This document shows, piece by piece, positions 1-8,300 of a stretch of DNA of 36,981 bases. The position numbers were made by a program, and so were the translations under genes. Each line of letters opens with the position of its first letter. The stretch's first letter is position 1. Origin of the DNA: Caryophanales bacterium (lineage in GTDB: Bacteria > Bacillota > Bacilli > Paenibacillales > CANHCR01); NCBI GenBank assembly GCA_947459205.1, contig CANHCR010000023.1, positions 1-36,981 of the forward strand, read 5' to 3'. The notes beneath the pieces were generated by a model, which saw only the letters and a program-made list of their open reading frames with translations, was not told where the DNA came from and searched no databases.

Positions 1-210
1 AGTGGGGGAATTCACGAAAAGGATACTGGCGAATTGCAGGCAGTCCGATTCTTTCAAGGGTGCTGAACAACAAGTACTGGACAGAATGCGGATTGCAAAG
101 TCTGTTGGAACGATACAAACACATGCGTTATATTTCATGAACCGCCGTATACCGAACGGTACGTACGGTGGTGTGAGAGGTCGGGGGCTAACCGTCCCCT
201 CCTACTCGAT
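1..210 (+). mobile_element. Group II intron, 3' part (cut by the window edge)
   Basis: The segment holds the end of an intron-encoded reverse transcriptase, then domain V and domain VI. Domain V folds from 141-172: ACCGCCGT (141-148) pairs with ACGGTGGT (165-172). Above it lie a two-base CG bulge (162-163) and a short stem closed by a GAAC loop (151-160). The CGC in the lower stem fits the catalytic triad of bacterial class C introns. Domain VI is a GC-rich hairpin (about 178-203) with a candidate branch-point A at 204. The intron should end at CGAT (210), which fits the usual AY 3' end. The 5' part lies outside the window. Class C introns typically insert just downstream of terminator hairpins; that cannot be tested here. 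Confidence 0.88.
3..140 (+). CDS. Group II intron reverse transcriptase/maturase, C-terminal fragment
   Basis: Only the last 45 residues are visible, in the frame beginning at base 3. They read WGNSRKGYWRIAGSPIL followed by a tail with NNKYW and LLERYKHMRYIS. The GYWRIA-SPIL pattern with a following YW is typical of the C-terminal end of bacterial group II intron-encoded proteins (LtrA-like), after the maturase domain. These proteins help the intron fold and copy it into new sites by target-primed reverse transcription. The stop codon TGA (138-140) directly abuts domain V, a compact layout. The start is outside the window, so whether the full protein is intact cannot be judged. Confidence 0.85.
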   Translation, partial: WGNSRKGYWRIAGSPILSRVLNNKYWTECGLQSLLERYKHMRYIS

Positions 211-242
211 TTATAAAAAGTGACTCTATCCAACAACTGTCA

Positions 243-272
243 GCATAGTGCGCGTCCATCTCGTCGATGCTA
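243..272 (+). promoter_or_regulatory. Sigma-G type promoter of sspF
   Basis: GCATA (243-247) fits the sigma-G -35 pattern GHATR. After an 18-base spacer, GATGCTA (266-272) matches the -10 pattern CATNNTA except for the first base. Forespore sigma-G control is known for ssp genes in Bacillus. The arms AGCATAG (242-248) and CTATGCT (270-276) also form an inverted repeat around the spacer. Confidence 0.6.
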
Positions 273-302
273 TGCTCATCCTTTGTTAAGGAGGAATAAC
301 TC

Positions 303-485
303 ATGGCACGCAGACGATCCGGCATGATGTCGGAGCAGATGAAAATGGAATTGGCCAAGGAACTCGGGTTTTACGAGACGGTGCAACGCGATGGCTGGGG
401 AGCAATCCGCGCCCAAGATGCAGGCAACATGGTCAAACGTGCGATTCAAATTGCGCAACAGAAATTGAGTCAAAAACAGCATTAA
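303..485 (+). CDS. sspF: Small acid-soluble spore protein, SspF type
   Basis: This 60-residue protein belongs to the alpha/beta-type SASP group as the SspF variant. These proteins coat spore DNA in the forespore and change its conformation, protecting it against UV and other damage. The sequence shows an RRR start, the segment [11 protein letters not shown], then [19 protein letters not shown], which is the conserved SASP core. Length matches B. subtilis SspF (about 61 residues). The ATG at 303 follows a strong AAGGAGG (288-294). It lies upstream of ispE as in B. subtilis, where veg precedes it; here a group II intron occupies the upstream side. Expression is probably forespore-specific, from the sigma-G promoter at 243-272. 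Confidence 0.9.
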   Translation: MARRRSGMMSEQMKMELAKELGFYETVQRDGWGAIRAQDAGNMVKRAIQIAQQKLSQKQH

Positions 486-494
486 GCAAACGAG

Positions 495-520
495 AGCTGG
501 AGCGTAGGCTTCAGCTTTTG
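495..520 (+). terminator. Terminator after sspF
   Basis: The stem AGCTGGAG (495-502) pairs with CTTCAGCT (509-516) through seven good pairs and one mismatch, with a six-base loop and a short T-run. It lies ten bases after the sspF stop. The tail is short, so it may be leaky. Confidence 0.55.
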
Positions 521-536
521 TATTCATTTGCCAATT

Positions 537-545
537 TGTTATAAT
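537..545 (+). promoter_or_regulatory. Extended -10 sigma-A promoter of ispE
   Basis: TGT followed by TATAAT (540-545) is a full consensus extended -10 element. The matching -35 (TTGTAT at 519-524, or nearby) is poor, which fits extended -10 promoters. It lies about 57 bases upstream of the ispE ATG. Confidence 0.6.
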
Positions 546-601
546 AAAATAGAGTGATGACATTCACCATAGTGCGCGTGCAGACAGGAAGTGGATGAGC
601 A

Positions 602-1456
602 ATGAAAATCTTTGAGCGGGCTTCGGCGAAAATTAATTTGTCGCTTGACGTGTTGGGAAAACGAGATGACGGTTATCATGAAGTGGAAATGGTGATGACG
701 ATGGTTGATCTCGCCGACCGTATCGAGATGGAAGACTTAGAACGAGACACGATTATTTTGGCCAGTGAGGCTGGTTACATACCGTTAGATGAAAAAAATC
801 TTGCGTTTCAAGCTGCAAAGTTGCTGAAGACACGTTACGGAGTCACTCGCGGCGTATACATTCATTTGGATAAGCATATTCCCGTAGCTGCAGGATTGGC
901 GGGGGGGAGCAGCGATGCGGCTGCCACTTTGCGAGGTTTGAATCGTCTTTGGAAGCTCGGCATCCCGCAATCGGACTTGGAGACATTAGCCGCTGAACTT
1001 GGATCCGACATTCCGTTCTGCGTGCGTGGTGGGACGGCAGTTGCGCGTGGGCGAGGCGAGCAGTTGCAGTCGCTTGATGCACCGCCGCCGTGTTGGGTGG
1101 TGCTCGCTAAACTGCCATTCAGCGTCTCTACAGCGGACGTTTATCGCAAATACGATGCGCAGACGATGGGCAGGCACAAGTTCACACCGCAAGTGTTACG
1201 TGCAATCGCTGACAAAGATTATTCGCGGTTGTGCGACTCCATAGGCAATGCACTTGAGGAAGTGACCTTGTCGTTGCACCCGCAGGTGCAGCAACTTAAA
1301 GAACTGATGATCCGGCTCGGTGTCGACGCGACGTTGATGTCGGGCAGCGGCCCAACCGTTTTCGCTCTCGTACAAAAAGAAGGCAAGGCGGAGCGCGTGC
1401 TCAACGGACTGCGCGGCTTTTGTCGTGAGGTGCATGCAGTACGCCTGCTCGTGTAA
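602..1456 (+). CDS. ispE: 4-diphosphocytidyl-2-C-methyl-D-erythritol kinase
   Basis: IspE phosphorylates CDP-methylerythritol with ATP, the fourth step of the non-mevalonate (MEP) pathway to isoprenoid precursors, in the cytoplasm. The 284-residue length matches the family. It is a GHMP kinase: K10 in the SAKINLSLDV start and D136 in GSDIPFC are the expected catalytic residues. The ATP-binding loop PVAAGLAGGSSDAA is at about 94-107, and the C-terminal GHMP motif LMSGSGPTVFAL is present. The ATG at 602 is preceded by AGGAAG (586-591). It lies between sspF and purR as in B. subtilis (yabH), and probably has its own promoter at 537-545. Confidence 0.96.
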   Translation: MKIFERASAKINLSLDVLGKRDDGYHEVEMVMTMVDLADRIEMEDLERDTIILASEAGYIPLDEKNLAFQAAKLLKTRYGVTRGVYIHLDKHIPVAAGLAGGSSDAAATLRGLNRLWKLGIPQSDLETLAAELGSDIPFCVRGGTAVARGRGEQLQSLDAPPPCWVVLAKLPFSVSTADVYRKYDAQTMGRHKFTPQVLRAIADKDYSRLCDSIGNALEEVTLSLHPQVQQLKELMIRLGVDATLMSGSGPTVFALVQKEGKAERVLNGLRGFCREVHAVRLLV

Positions 1457-1469
1457 CTGTATCTTTTTG

Positions 1470-1499
1470 TTGAGAAAACACGTACAATAGTGTTATATT
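1470..1499 (+). promoter_or_regulatory. Sigma-A promoter of purR
   Basis: TTGAGA (1470-1475), an 18-base spacer and TATATT (1494-1499) preceded by TG (1491-1492) make a good extended sigma-A promoter. A second -10-like TATAAT lies at 1505-1510. Either would start transcription in front of purR (ATG 1537). Confidence 0.6.
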
Positions 1500-1520
1500 G
1501 TCTTTATAATATTCGGAATT
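1476..1520 (+). promoter_or_regulatory. Candidate pair of PurBoxes (PurR operator)
   Basis: On the minus strand, 1508-1520 reads AATTCCGAATATT, which matches the Bacillus PurBox AWWWCCGAACWWT at 12 of 13 positions. Upstream in the opposite orientation, 1476-1488 (AAACACGTACAAT) matches at 10 of 13, with a weak core. The inward-facing pair overlaps the promoter, so autoregulation of purR is a reasonable inference. The spacing (19 bases) is slightly wider than I remember for B. subtilis. Confidence 0.5.
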
Positions 1521-1536
1521 TGGTTGGGAGAATGGC

Positions 1537-2394
1537 ATGAAAAAGTTAAAGCGCGGATCCAGATTGATCGAAATGACGCAGTTTTTGTTACAGCGTCCGC
1601 ATACACTTATCCCGTTGACTACGTTTGCCGACCGCTATCAATCGGCGAAGTCATCCATCAGCGAAGATATCGTGATGATTAAGGAATTGTTCGAAGAAGA
1701 AGGTTTAGGAGAGGTGTTGACGATTGCTGGTGCGGCTGGCGGCGTCAAGTATGTGCCGCGTGTCGCTCGCGAAGAAGCAGAAGCCTATGTCGCACAAATA
1801 TGCGCAGAACTGGGTCAAGCCGAGCGTGTGTTGCCTGGCGGCTATCTCTACATGTCGGATTTGCTTGGACGTCCGCAAGTGGTGCGTGAAGCTGGCAAAC
1901 TGTTTGCTTCCGTGTTTGCTGACCGCACGATCGACGTGATTATGACCGTTGAAACGAAAGGCATTCCGCTCGCATATGCAACCGCCTCTTTTCTCAACGT
2001 GCCGGTCGTCATCGTTCGCCGCGATGCCAAAGTGACCGAAGGTTCGGCCGTTAGCATCAACTACATATCCGGCTCGGCGAAGCGCATTCAAACGATGTCG
2101 CTCGCGCGCCGACTGCTCCGCCAAAAGGCGCGGGTGCTCATTATTGATGATTACATTAAAGCGGGCGGTACAGTGCGCGGGATGATTGATTTGCTCGGTG
2201 AATTCGAGGCGGAACTGGTTGGAGTCGGCATTTTTGCGGAATCAGGTGATGCGCAAGATCGCTTGGTCGACGACGTCATTTCACTCGTTAAACTGCAAAA
2301 AGTCGATGAGCGTGCGCGAGTGGCGCAACTGACCGCAGGCAATTTTCTCGAACAACTAACGTCAAAACAGGAGAATGATGAGAATGAGCATTGA
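1537..2394 (+). CDS. purR: Purine operon repressor PurR
   Basis: PurR represses purine synthesis and related genes. DNA binding is relieved by PRPP, which reports low purine levels. The 285-residue protein has the two expected parts. An N-terminal winged-helix segment covers about residues 1-75 ([18 protein letters not shown] onward). A phosphoribosyltransferase-like domain follows, with the PRPP loop [13 protein letters not shown] at about 198-210 as in B. subtilis PurR. The ATG at 1537 follows GGGAG (1526-1530). The gene overlaps the start of ridA by 11 bases, the same purR-yabJ pairing as in B. subtilis. Candidate PurBoxes in the promoter suggest autoregulation. Confidence 0.95.
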   Translation: MKKLKRGSRLIEMTQFLLQRPHTLIPLTTFADRYQSAKSSISEDIVMIKELFEEEGLGEVLTIAGAAGGVKYVPRVAREEAEAYVAQICAELGQAERVLPGGYLYMSDLLGRPQVVREAGKLFASVFADRTIDVIMTVETKGIPLAYATASFLNVPVVIVRRDAKVTEGSAVSINYISGSAKRIQTMSLARRLLRQKARVLIIDDYIKAGGTVRGMIDLLGEFEAELVGVGIFAESGDAQDRLVDDVISLVKLQKVDERARVAQLTAGNFLEQLTSKQENDENEH

Positions 2395-2770
2395 AATCAT
2401 ATCGAGTGCGGCTGCTCCGGCGGCAATCGGTCCTTATTCGCAAGCAACACGTGTAGGTAATATGGTATTTACGTCTGGACAAATTCCGCTGGATGCGAGT
2501 GGGCAATTGATTGAAGGTGATGTGGCTGCCCAAACCCATCAAGTATTTCGTAATTTACAAGCTGTGTTGACTGCTGCGGATTGCTCGTTAAGCAATGTGG
2601 TGAAAGCAACCGTTTTTTTGCGTGACATGAATGATTTTGCGGTTGTCAACGATATTTATGCTTCTTATTTTGGTGAACACAAACCGGCGCGCTCGACCGT
2701 ACAGGTCGCGCGATTGCCGAAAGATGTAGCGGTAGAAATTGATTTGATTGCATTTGTAGATACGAAATAA
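2384..2770 (+). CDS. ridA: RidA family reactive enamine/imine deaminase
   Basis: RidA (YjgF/YER057c/UK114 family; YabJ in B. subtilis) hydrolyses reactive enamines and imines released by PLP-dependent dehydratases, protecting other PLP enzymes. Family hallmarks are present: [20 protein letters not shown] near the N-terminus, [14 protein letters not shown], then the C-terminal [19 protein letters not shown] with the conserved Arg. Three ATGs are close together (2375, 2378, 2384). AGGAG at 2369-2373 is ten bases from the third, so I chose 2384, giving 128 residues, the usual length. The start lies inside the end of purR, so translation is probably coupled. YabJ is reported to be needed for PurR function in B. 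subtilis, which fits the pairing. Confidence 0.93.
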   Translation: MSIEIISSAAAPAAIGPYSQATRVGNMVFTSGQIPLDASGQLIEGDVAAQTHQVFRNLQAVLTAADCSLSNVVKATVFLRDMNDFAVVNDIYASYFGEHKPARSTVQVARLPKDVAVEIDLIAFVDTK

Positions 2771-2841
2771 TATAAATTTGTAAAAAATGTGAAATTGTAT
2801 AAACAAATACGTATAATATTTTTGTAAAATGTTGCAAAAAA

Positions 2842-2868
2842 GAAGGAATTTTCACCTTTGCGTTGAAT
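2842..2868 (+). promoter_or_regulatory. Sigma-H promoter of spoVG
   Basis: GAAGGAATT (2842-2850), an 11-base spacer and GTTGAAT (2862-2868) match the sigma-H consensus RnAGGAwWW-N11/12-RnnGAAT at every position. The preceding 70 bases (2771-2840) are very AT-rich, as upstream of B. subtilis spoVG, where AbrB binds. spoVG is a classic sigma-H gene. Confidence 0.8.
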
Positions 2869-2916
2869 ATATAGGGTACGATACAAGTATTCAACATGAG
2901 AAGGTGGTGATTGCAG

Positions 2917-3210
2917 ATGCAAATCACAGACGTAAGATTGCGCCGCGTGGCTGCAGAAGGTCGCATGAAGGCGATTGCTTCGATTACGATTGACAACGAG
3001 TTTGTTGTTCATGACATCCGCGTCATTGAAGGCAACACAGGATTGTTTGTCGCAATGCCGAGCAAGCGAACGCCAGACGGAGAATTCCGCGACATCGCGC
3101 ATCCGATCTCGGCAGCAACTCGCGAAAAGGTGCAGTTGGCTGTTTTGGCGGCATACGAACAGTCGGCGGATGAGCCGGCGATCGAAGCCAACCCTGCTGA
3201 GGGCGAGTAG
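2917..3210 (+). CDS. spoVG: Septation/sporulation regulator SpoVG
   Basis: SpoVG is a small RNA- or DNA-binding regulator that affects asymmetric septation, sporulation and other cell-surface traits in Firmicutes. The 97-residue protein has the highly conserved core: ITDVRLRRV at the start, [21 protein letters not shown], and [21 protein letters not shown]. The acidic tail (about residues 85-97, ending EGE) is variable in the family. A TTG lies in frame at 2911, but ATG 2917 is correctly spaced from AAGGTGG (2901-2907), so I use 2917. It is a single gene with its own sigma-H promoter upstream and a terminator downstream (3229-3252). Confidence 0.96.
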   Translation: MQITDVRLRRVAAEGRMKAIASITIDNEFVVHDIRVIEGNTGLFVAMPSKRTPDGEFRDIAHPISAATREKVQLAVLAAYEQSADEPAIEANPAEGE

Positions 3211-3228
3211 TGAATACGAACGAAAGAA

Positions 3229-3252
3229 AAGTCCTGTGAAGGGCTTTTTTTT
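3229..3252 (+). terminator. Terminator after spoVG
   Basis: AAGTCCT (3229-3235), loop GTGA, AGGGCTT (3240-3246) and a run of T to 3252 form a compact intrinsic terminator 19 bases after the spoVG stop. Its T-tail runs into the -35 element of the glmU promoter. Confidence 0.85.
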
Positions 3253-3279
3253 GTATAAGGAAGCCGATTTGGCTATAAT
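3251..3279 (+). promoter_or_regulatory. Sigma-A promoter of glmU
   Basis: TTGTAT (3251-3256), a 17-base spacer and consensus TATAAT (3274-3279). The -35 starts within the T-run of the preceding terminator. The start codon of glmU is about 43 bases downstream. Confidence 0.75.
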
Positions 3280-3321
3280 AGACTCATGAAAAATTTGGTT
3301 ATAAGGGTATGGGAGTGACGG

Positions 3322-4716
3322 ATGTTGGTAAAACGAATGGCAATTGTGCTGGCTGCTGGTCAGGGCAAGCGGATGAAGTCAAAATTATATAAAGTGTTGC
3401 ACAAAGTATGCGGGCAACCGCTCATCGGTCATGTGGCCGATGCGTTGAGTGGTGTGGCGGAGCGCGCGGTGGTCATCGTCGGCCATGGAGCGGAACAGGT
3501 GCGCAGTTATGTGGAGCAGACGTTTCCTGGGCGGTTTGAGTTCGCGCTGCAGGAGCAGCAACTGGGTACCGGACATGCGGTGATGCAGGCTGAGTCGCTA
3601 TTGCAAGGGGAGCAGGGCATCACATTTGTCGTTTGTGGCGATACTCCGCTCGTGAGTGCGGAAACATTGCAGGAGATGACGGACTTGCATCTGTCATCGG
3701 GTGCTGCGGCGACCATTTTGACGGCACGCCTTGATGAACCGACTGGCTACGGACGTATTGTGCGCGATGAGGCAGGGCATGTGCTGCGGATTGTCGAGCA
3801 AAAGGATGCTTCGCCGTACGAATTGGCGATTGACGAAATCAACACGGGCACCTATTGTTTTAATCACGAACTGCTGTTTGCTGCTTTGAAGAATATTAGC
3901 AATCAGAACGCACAAAATGAATATTATTTAACGGACGTGATCGGCATCTTGCAATCGCAAGGTGAGAAAATCGCAGCCTACTGTGCACCTGATCCGAGCG
4001 AGGCGATCGGCATTAACGACCGTTTGGCGTTGGTCGCAGCCGAGCAGGCGATGCGTGCGCGCATCAATGTCGGGCATTTGCTGAACGGCGTGACGATGAT
4101 TGATCCGAACAGTACGTACATTGAGAAATATGTGCAAATCGGTGCAGACACCGTCATCTATCCGGGTACCATTTTGAAGGGCCAGACGGTCATCGGTGAA
4201 GATTGTGTGCTCGGTCCAAATAGTGAGATTACCGATTGTCAGATTGCTGATGATGTGCAGATTCGCCAGTCGGTCTTGACGCAATCTACCGTCGGTTCGC
4301 ATACGACGATCGGTCCTTTTGCTTATTTGCGTCCGGGCACGAGTCTCGGTGAGCATGTGAAAATCGGCGATTTTGTCGAGTTGAAAAATGCGACGCTGGA
4401 CGACCATTCCAAAGTTTCACACCTAAGTTATGTTGGAGATGCGAGAGTCGGCAAAAATGTCAATATCGGTTGCGGTGCGATTACGGTCAATTATGACGGT
4501 TACAGCAAGCATTTGACAGAAATTGACGACGATGCTTTTATCGGTAGCAACGTCAACTTGATTGCGCCGGTCAAAGTCGGCAAAGGAGCGTATGTCGTCG
4601 CCGGTTCGACGATTACCCATGAAGTGAGCGAAAACGATTTGGCGATTGCCCGCGAGAAGCAAATCAACAAACCGGGTTATGCGGAGAAACTGCGCAACCG
4701 CAAAAAACCGAATTGA
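3322..4716 (+). CDS. glmU: Bifunctional UDP-GlcNAc pyrophosphorylase / GlcN-1-P acetyltransferase
   Basis: GlmU acetylates glucosamine-1-phosphate and then couples it to UTP, giving UDP-GlcNAc for peptidoglycan and teichoic acids. The N-terminal half is a nucleotidyltransferase with LAAGQGKRMKSKLYKVLH at about 10-27 and VVCGDTPLV near 108. The C-terminal half is a left-handed beta-helix of hexapeptide repeats (about 250-440), ending with the acetyltransferase region NVNIGCGAITVNYDG and GSNVNLIAPV. Length is 464 residues against about 456 in B. subtilis. ATG 3322 is preceded by GGGAGTGA. An internal ATG at 3337 would be short. The gene is followed after 12 bases by pth; in B. subtilis prs and ctc lie in between and are absent here. 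Confidence 0.97.
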   Translation: MLVKRMAIVLAAGQGKRMKSKLYKVLHKVCGQPLIGHVADALSGVAERAVVIVGHGAEQVRSYVEQTFPGRFEFALQEQQLGTGHAVMQAESLLQGEQGITFVVCGDTPLVSAETLQEMTDLHLSSGAAATILTARLDEPTGYGRIVRDEAGHVLRIVEQKDASPYELAIDEINTGTYCFNHELLFAALKNISNQNAQNEYYLTDVIGILQSQGEKIAAYCAPDPSEAIGINDRLALVAAEQAMRARINVGHLLNGVTMIDPNSTYIEKYVQIGADTVIYPGTILKGQTVIGEDCVLGPNSEITDCQIADDVQIRQSVLTQSTVGSHTTIGPFAYLRPGTSLGEHVKIGDFVELKNATLDDHSKVSHLSYVGDARVGKNVNIGCGAITVNYDGYSKHLTEIDDDAFIGSNVNLIAPVKVGKGAYVVAGSTITHEVSENDLAIAREKQINKPGYAEKLRNRKKPN

Positions 4717-4728
4717 CGGGAGGACGTC

Positions 4729-5289
4729 ATGAAATGGATCGTCGGTCTCGGAAATCCGGGTAAAAAATATGAAGATACGCGCCACAACGCAGGTTTCATG
4801 GTGATCGACCGCTTGTCCGAGCGTTGGGGTATTCCTGTCAATCAGGATAAGTTTCGCGCGCTCGTCGGCGAAGGTCGTGTGCAAGGTCAAAAAGTATATC
4901 TGTTGAAGCCGCAAACGTACATGAATTTGTCGGGGGAATCGATGCGCGCGTTCGCCGATTTTTATAAGGCCAATTTACAAGATATGATTCTTATCTACGA
5001 TGATTTGGATACGGCACTTGGCGCGATTCGCTTGCGCTATCAAGGCAGTGCGGGTGGTCATAATGGTCTCAAATCGATCATCGCGCACATGGGGACGCAG
5101 CAATTCAACCGGATTCGCGTCGGCATTGACCGACCAGCTACGGGCGTCAACATCGCTGACTATGTGTTGGCACCTTTCCCCAAAAGTTCACGTGAGACTT
5201 TACAGCTTGCACTCGACCGCGCATGTGACGCGGCGGAGTCGGCGCTCAGCAAGCCCTTCGAAAAAGTGATGGGCTCATACAATTCTTAA
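4729..5289 (+). CDS. pth: Peptidyl-tRNA hydrolase
   Basis: Pth cleaves peptidyl-tRNAs that fall off the ribosome, recycling tRNA. It is called SpoVC in B. subtilis. The 186-residue protein has the bacterial Pth signatures: WIVGLGNPGKKYEDTRHNAGF with catalytic His19 and Asn20, LKPQTYMNLSG, ILIYDDLD with the catalytic Asp, and GSAGGHNGLKSI. ATG 4729 follows GGGAGG (4718-4723). It lies 12 bases after glmU and 16 bases before mfd, so the three are probably co-transcribed. The small anti-sigma factor gene fin, usually between pth and mfd in Bacillus, is not present. Confidence 0.97.
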   Translation: MKWIVGLGNPGKKYEDTRHNAGFMVIDRLSERWGIPVNQDKFRALVGEGRVQGQKVYLLKPQTYMNLSGESMRAFADFYKANLQDMILIYDDLDTALGAIRLRYQGSAGGHNGLKSIIAHMGTQQFNRIRVGIDRPATGVNIADYVLAPFPKSSRETLQLALDRACDAAESALSKPFEKVMGSYNS

Positions 5290-5305
5290 TCGAAAAGAGG
5301 ATGTC

Positions 5306-8300
5306 ATGTTAACCAAGCAAATCGACATTTTCTTGCGCGACAGCCAGTTTAAACAGTTGGTTGATGGGTTTCGTGCTCGCCACAAGGAACAGCAAGTCCT
5401 TGGATTGTTCGGCTCGGCGCGCGCAATGATGCTCGCGGCACTCCGCCACTCACTCGGGGTGCCGCTTATTGTCGTTACTCACAATATGCACGGTGCACAA
5501 AAATTAGCGAGCGATTTGCGCGAGTGGTTCGGTGCAGAGCAGGTGTTGACGTATCCGGTGAACGAGGTGTTGGCGGCCGAATTGTCGCTCGCCAGTCCTG
5601 AGATGTTGGCGCAACGTGTGGCTTCGCTTGTCAGGTTGGCCGATGGTTTCGACGGCGTACTTGTCTTGCCTTATGCTGGTTTGCGGCGCTTGTTGCCTGC
5701 GAAAGAGGAATGGCTGACCATGCGGACTGTTTTGCGGAACGGCGAAACAACCGATTTTCAGCAATTGCGAGCGCGCATGGTGGCTCTCGGCTATGAGCAT
5801 GTGCCACAGGTGGAAAATCGCGGCGAGTTCAGTGTGCGCGGAGGAATTATCGATTTTTATCCGCTGATTGCTGATACTGCCTATCGCGTTGAATTTTTCG
5901 ACGACGAAATCGACTCAATTCGCGAGTTTCAGGTGGAAGATCAGCGCTCTGGACAGCGCTGTGATGCAGTGGAAGTGACGCCTTGCCGCGAGACGTTCGC
6001 TACGGCAGAGCGATTCAAGCAAGCTGCTGGTCGTGTGCGCGAATGGCTCAATCGCCAACTGGCGGTGACGACCGATCTATCCTTGAAACGGACGATGGAA
6101 CAGGCGATTGGCGCGGACATCGAGATGCTTGAACAGCAACAGTCGTTTCCTGCCTTATACAAATATATGTTGCAGCTATATCCAGAGAAGAAGACGTTGT
6201 TCGACTATTTTGCAGACGATGCCGTGATGGTCATGGATGAGCCAACGCGGCTTAGCGATGTGGCGACGCAAATGGATTATGATGAACAGCAATGGCGCGA
6301 GGAGATGAGTGCGGCTGGCAGTATGTTGCCGGCTTTTCAATGGGCGATACCGTCGAACGAGGTGTTTCATCGTCAACGTCATCGGCGCTTATATTTGTCG
6401 CGTCTTGTCGCGAGTGTGCCGATTGGCAAACCGTCTGATAGTGCGCAATACACGTGCAGCGAATTGCCGAACTATTTTGGCCGGCTTGATATTTTGAAAA
6501 AAGATGTCACGCGCTGGCGTAAAATTGGTTCTAAAGTGCTGTTCCTCGCTTCGAATGAGGAGCGGCGTGAACGCCTGCAACGGATGCTTCATGATTTTAA
6601 CATTGAGTACGACGATCTGCTAGAAGGCAGTCTGCAGGACGGCTTCGAGTTGCCGGCGCAGCGCTTGGTTGTCGTCAGTGAAACGGAGATGTTTCACAAC
6701 CGCCAGAAGCGTGTGCGGACAGAGCAGAAGCAAACTGAAAATGCGCTGACTCTCAAAAGTTACAAAGAGTTGAACGTCGGTGACTATGTTGTCCACGTGC
6801 ACCATGGCATCGGCCAGTATACGGGCATCGGGACGATTGTTATCGAAGGTGTGCATCGCGATTTCATGCACATTCAGTATGCGGGTGGCGATCGTTTGTC
6901 TGTTCCGATTGACCAGATACAGCTCGTGCAAAAATATATGGGCAACGACGACCGTTCGCCCAAAATCCATCGTTTGGGCGGTGCAGAGTGGGCGCGTGCG
7001 AAGGCGAAGGCGCGTTCTTCGGCGAAGGACATTGCCGATGAATTGATTCGTCTCTATGCCGAGCGGGCAGCGCGTCAGGGTTATGCATTTGCCCATGACA
7101 TTCCCGAACAACGAGAATTCGAAGGAATGTTCCAATACGAAGCGACCGCCGATCAGTTGCGTGCGATTCGTGAGATTAAGGCAGATATGGAATTGGCGCG
7201 TCCGATGGATCGATTGCTTTGCGGCGACGTCGGCTATGGCAAAACAGAGGTGGCGATGCGTGCCGCTTTCAAGGCCGTTTGTGACGGCAAACAGGTGGCA
7301 GTACTCGTGCCGACGACGATTTTGGCGCAGCAGCATTATAAGACATTTGTCGATCGCTTCGCTTCGTTCGCCATCCAAGTGGAAGTGCTGAGCCGTTTTC
7401 GCTCGGCCAGCGAAGTCAAAAAAGTGATGGAAAATGTGCGCAAAGGTTTGGTCGACGTCGTCATCGGCACACATCGTCTGCTTTCGAAAGACGTAAAATT
7501 CAAGGATCTCGGTCTGCTCGTGGTCGATGAGGAGCAGCGCTTTGGCGTCTCGCACAAAGAGAAACTGAAAAAACTGCGCAGTAACGTTGACGTACTGACG
7601 TTGACGGCGACGCCAATTCCGCGTACGCTCCACATGTCGCTAATCGGTGTGCGCGATCTGTCTGTCATCGAAACGCCGCCCGAGAATCGGCTACCTGTAC
7701 AGACGTACGTGGTCGAGCATAGTTTTGCTTTGGCACGCGATGTCATCGAGCGCGAGTTGGAGCGGGAAGGGCAGGTTTTCTACATGTACAACCGCGTTCA
7801 AGGGATGGAAGCGATTGTTGAAAACTTGCGTACGCTGCTGCCCAAAGCACGCATCGCGATGGCGCACGGACAGATGCCAGAGCAACTTTTGGAGCGTACG
7901 ATTCTCGACTTTCTTGACGGCGAGTATGACGTGCTCGTCAGTACCTCAATCATTGAGTCGGGCGTCGATATTCCGAACGTCAACACGTTGATTGTCCATG
8001 ACGCTGACAAATTAGGACTTTCCCAGTTGTACCAACTTCGCGGGCGCGTCGGTCGCTCGGCAGGGCGCATCGCTTTCGCATATTTTACCTACCAGCGCAA
8101 CAAAGTGCTGACGGAAGTGGCCGAACAGCGTCTATCGGCCATCAAACAGTTCACCGAACTCGGTTCCGGCTTCAAAATTGCGATGCGCGATTTGTCGATT
8201 CGTGGTGCCGGCAACTTGCTCGGCGCCGAACAATCGGGCTTCATCGCTTCTATCGGTTTCGAATTGTATACTCAGATGCTCGCGGAGGAAATCGAGCAGC

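Noticed and set aside
2-223. A 73-codon open frame from base 2
   Set aside because: It overlaps the real reverse-transcriptase end (frame from base 3) and runs through the folded domain V and VI RNA, so it is not a gene.
6620-7633. A long minus-strand open frame (337 codons) within mfd
   Set aside because: It is the antisense shadow of a conserved gene, lacks a recognisable family and has no ribosome binding site pattern of note.
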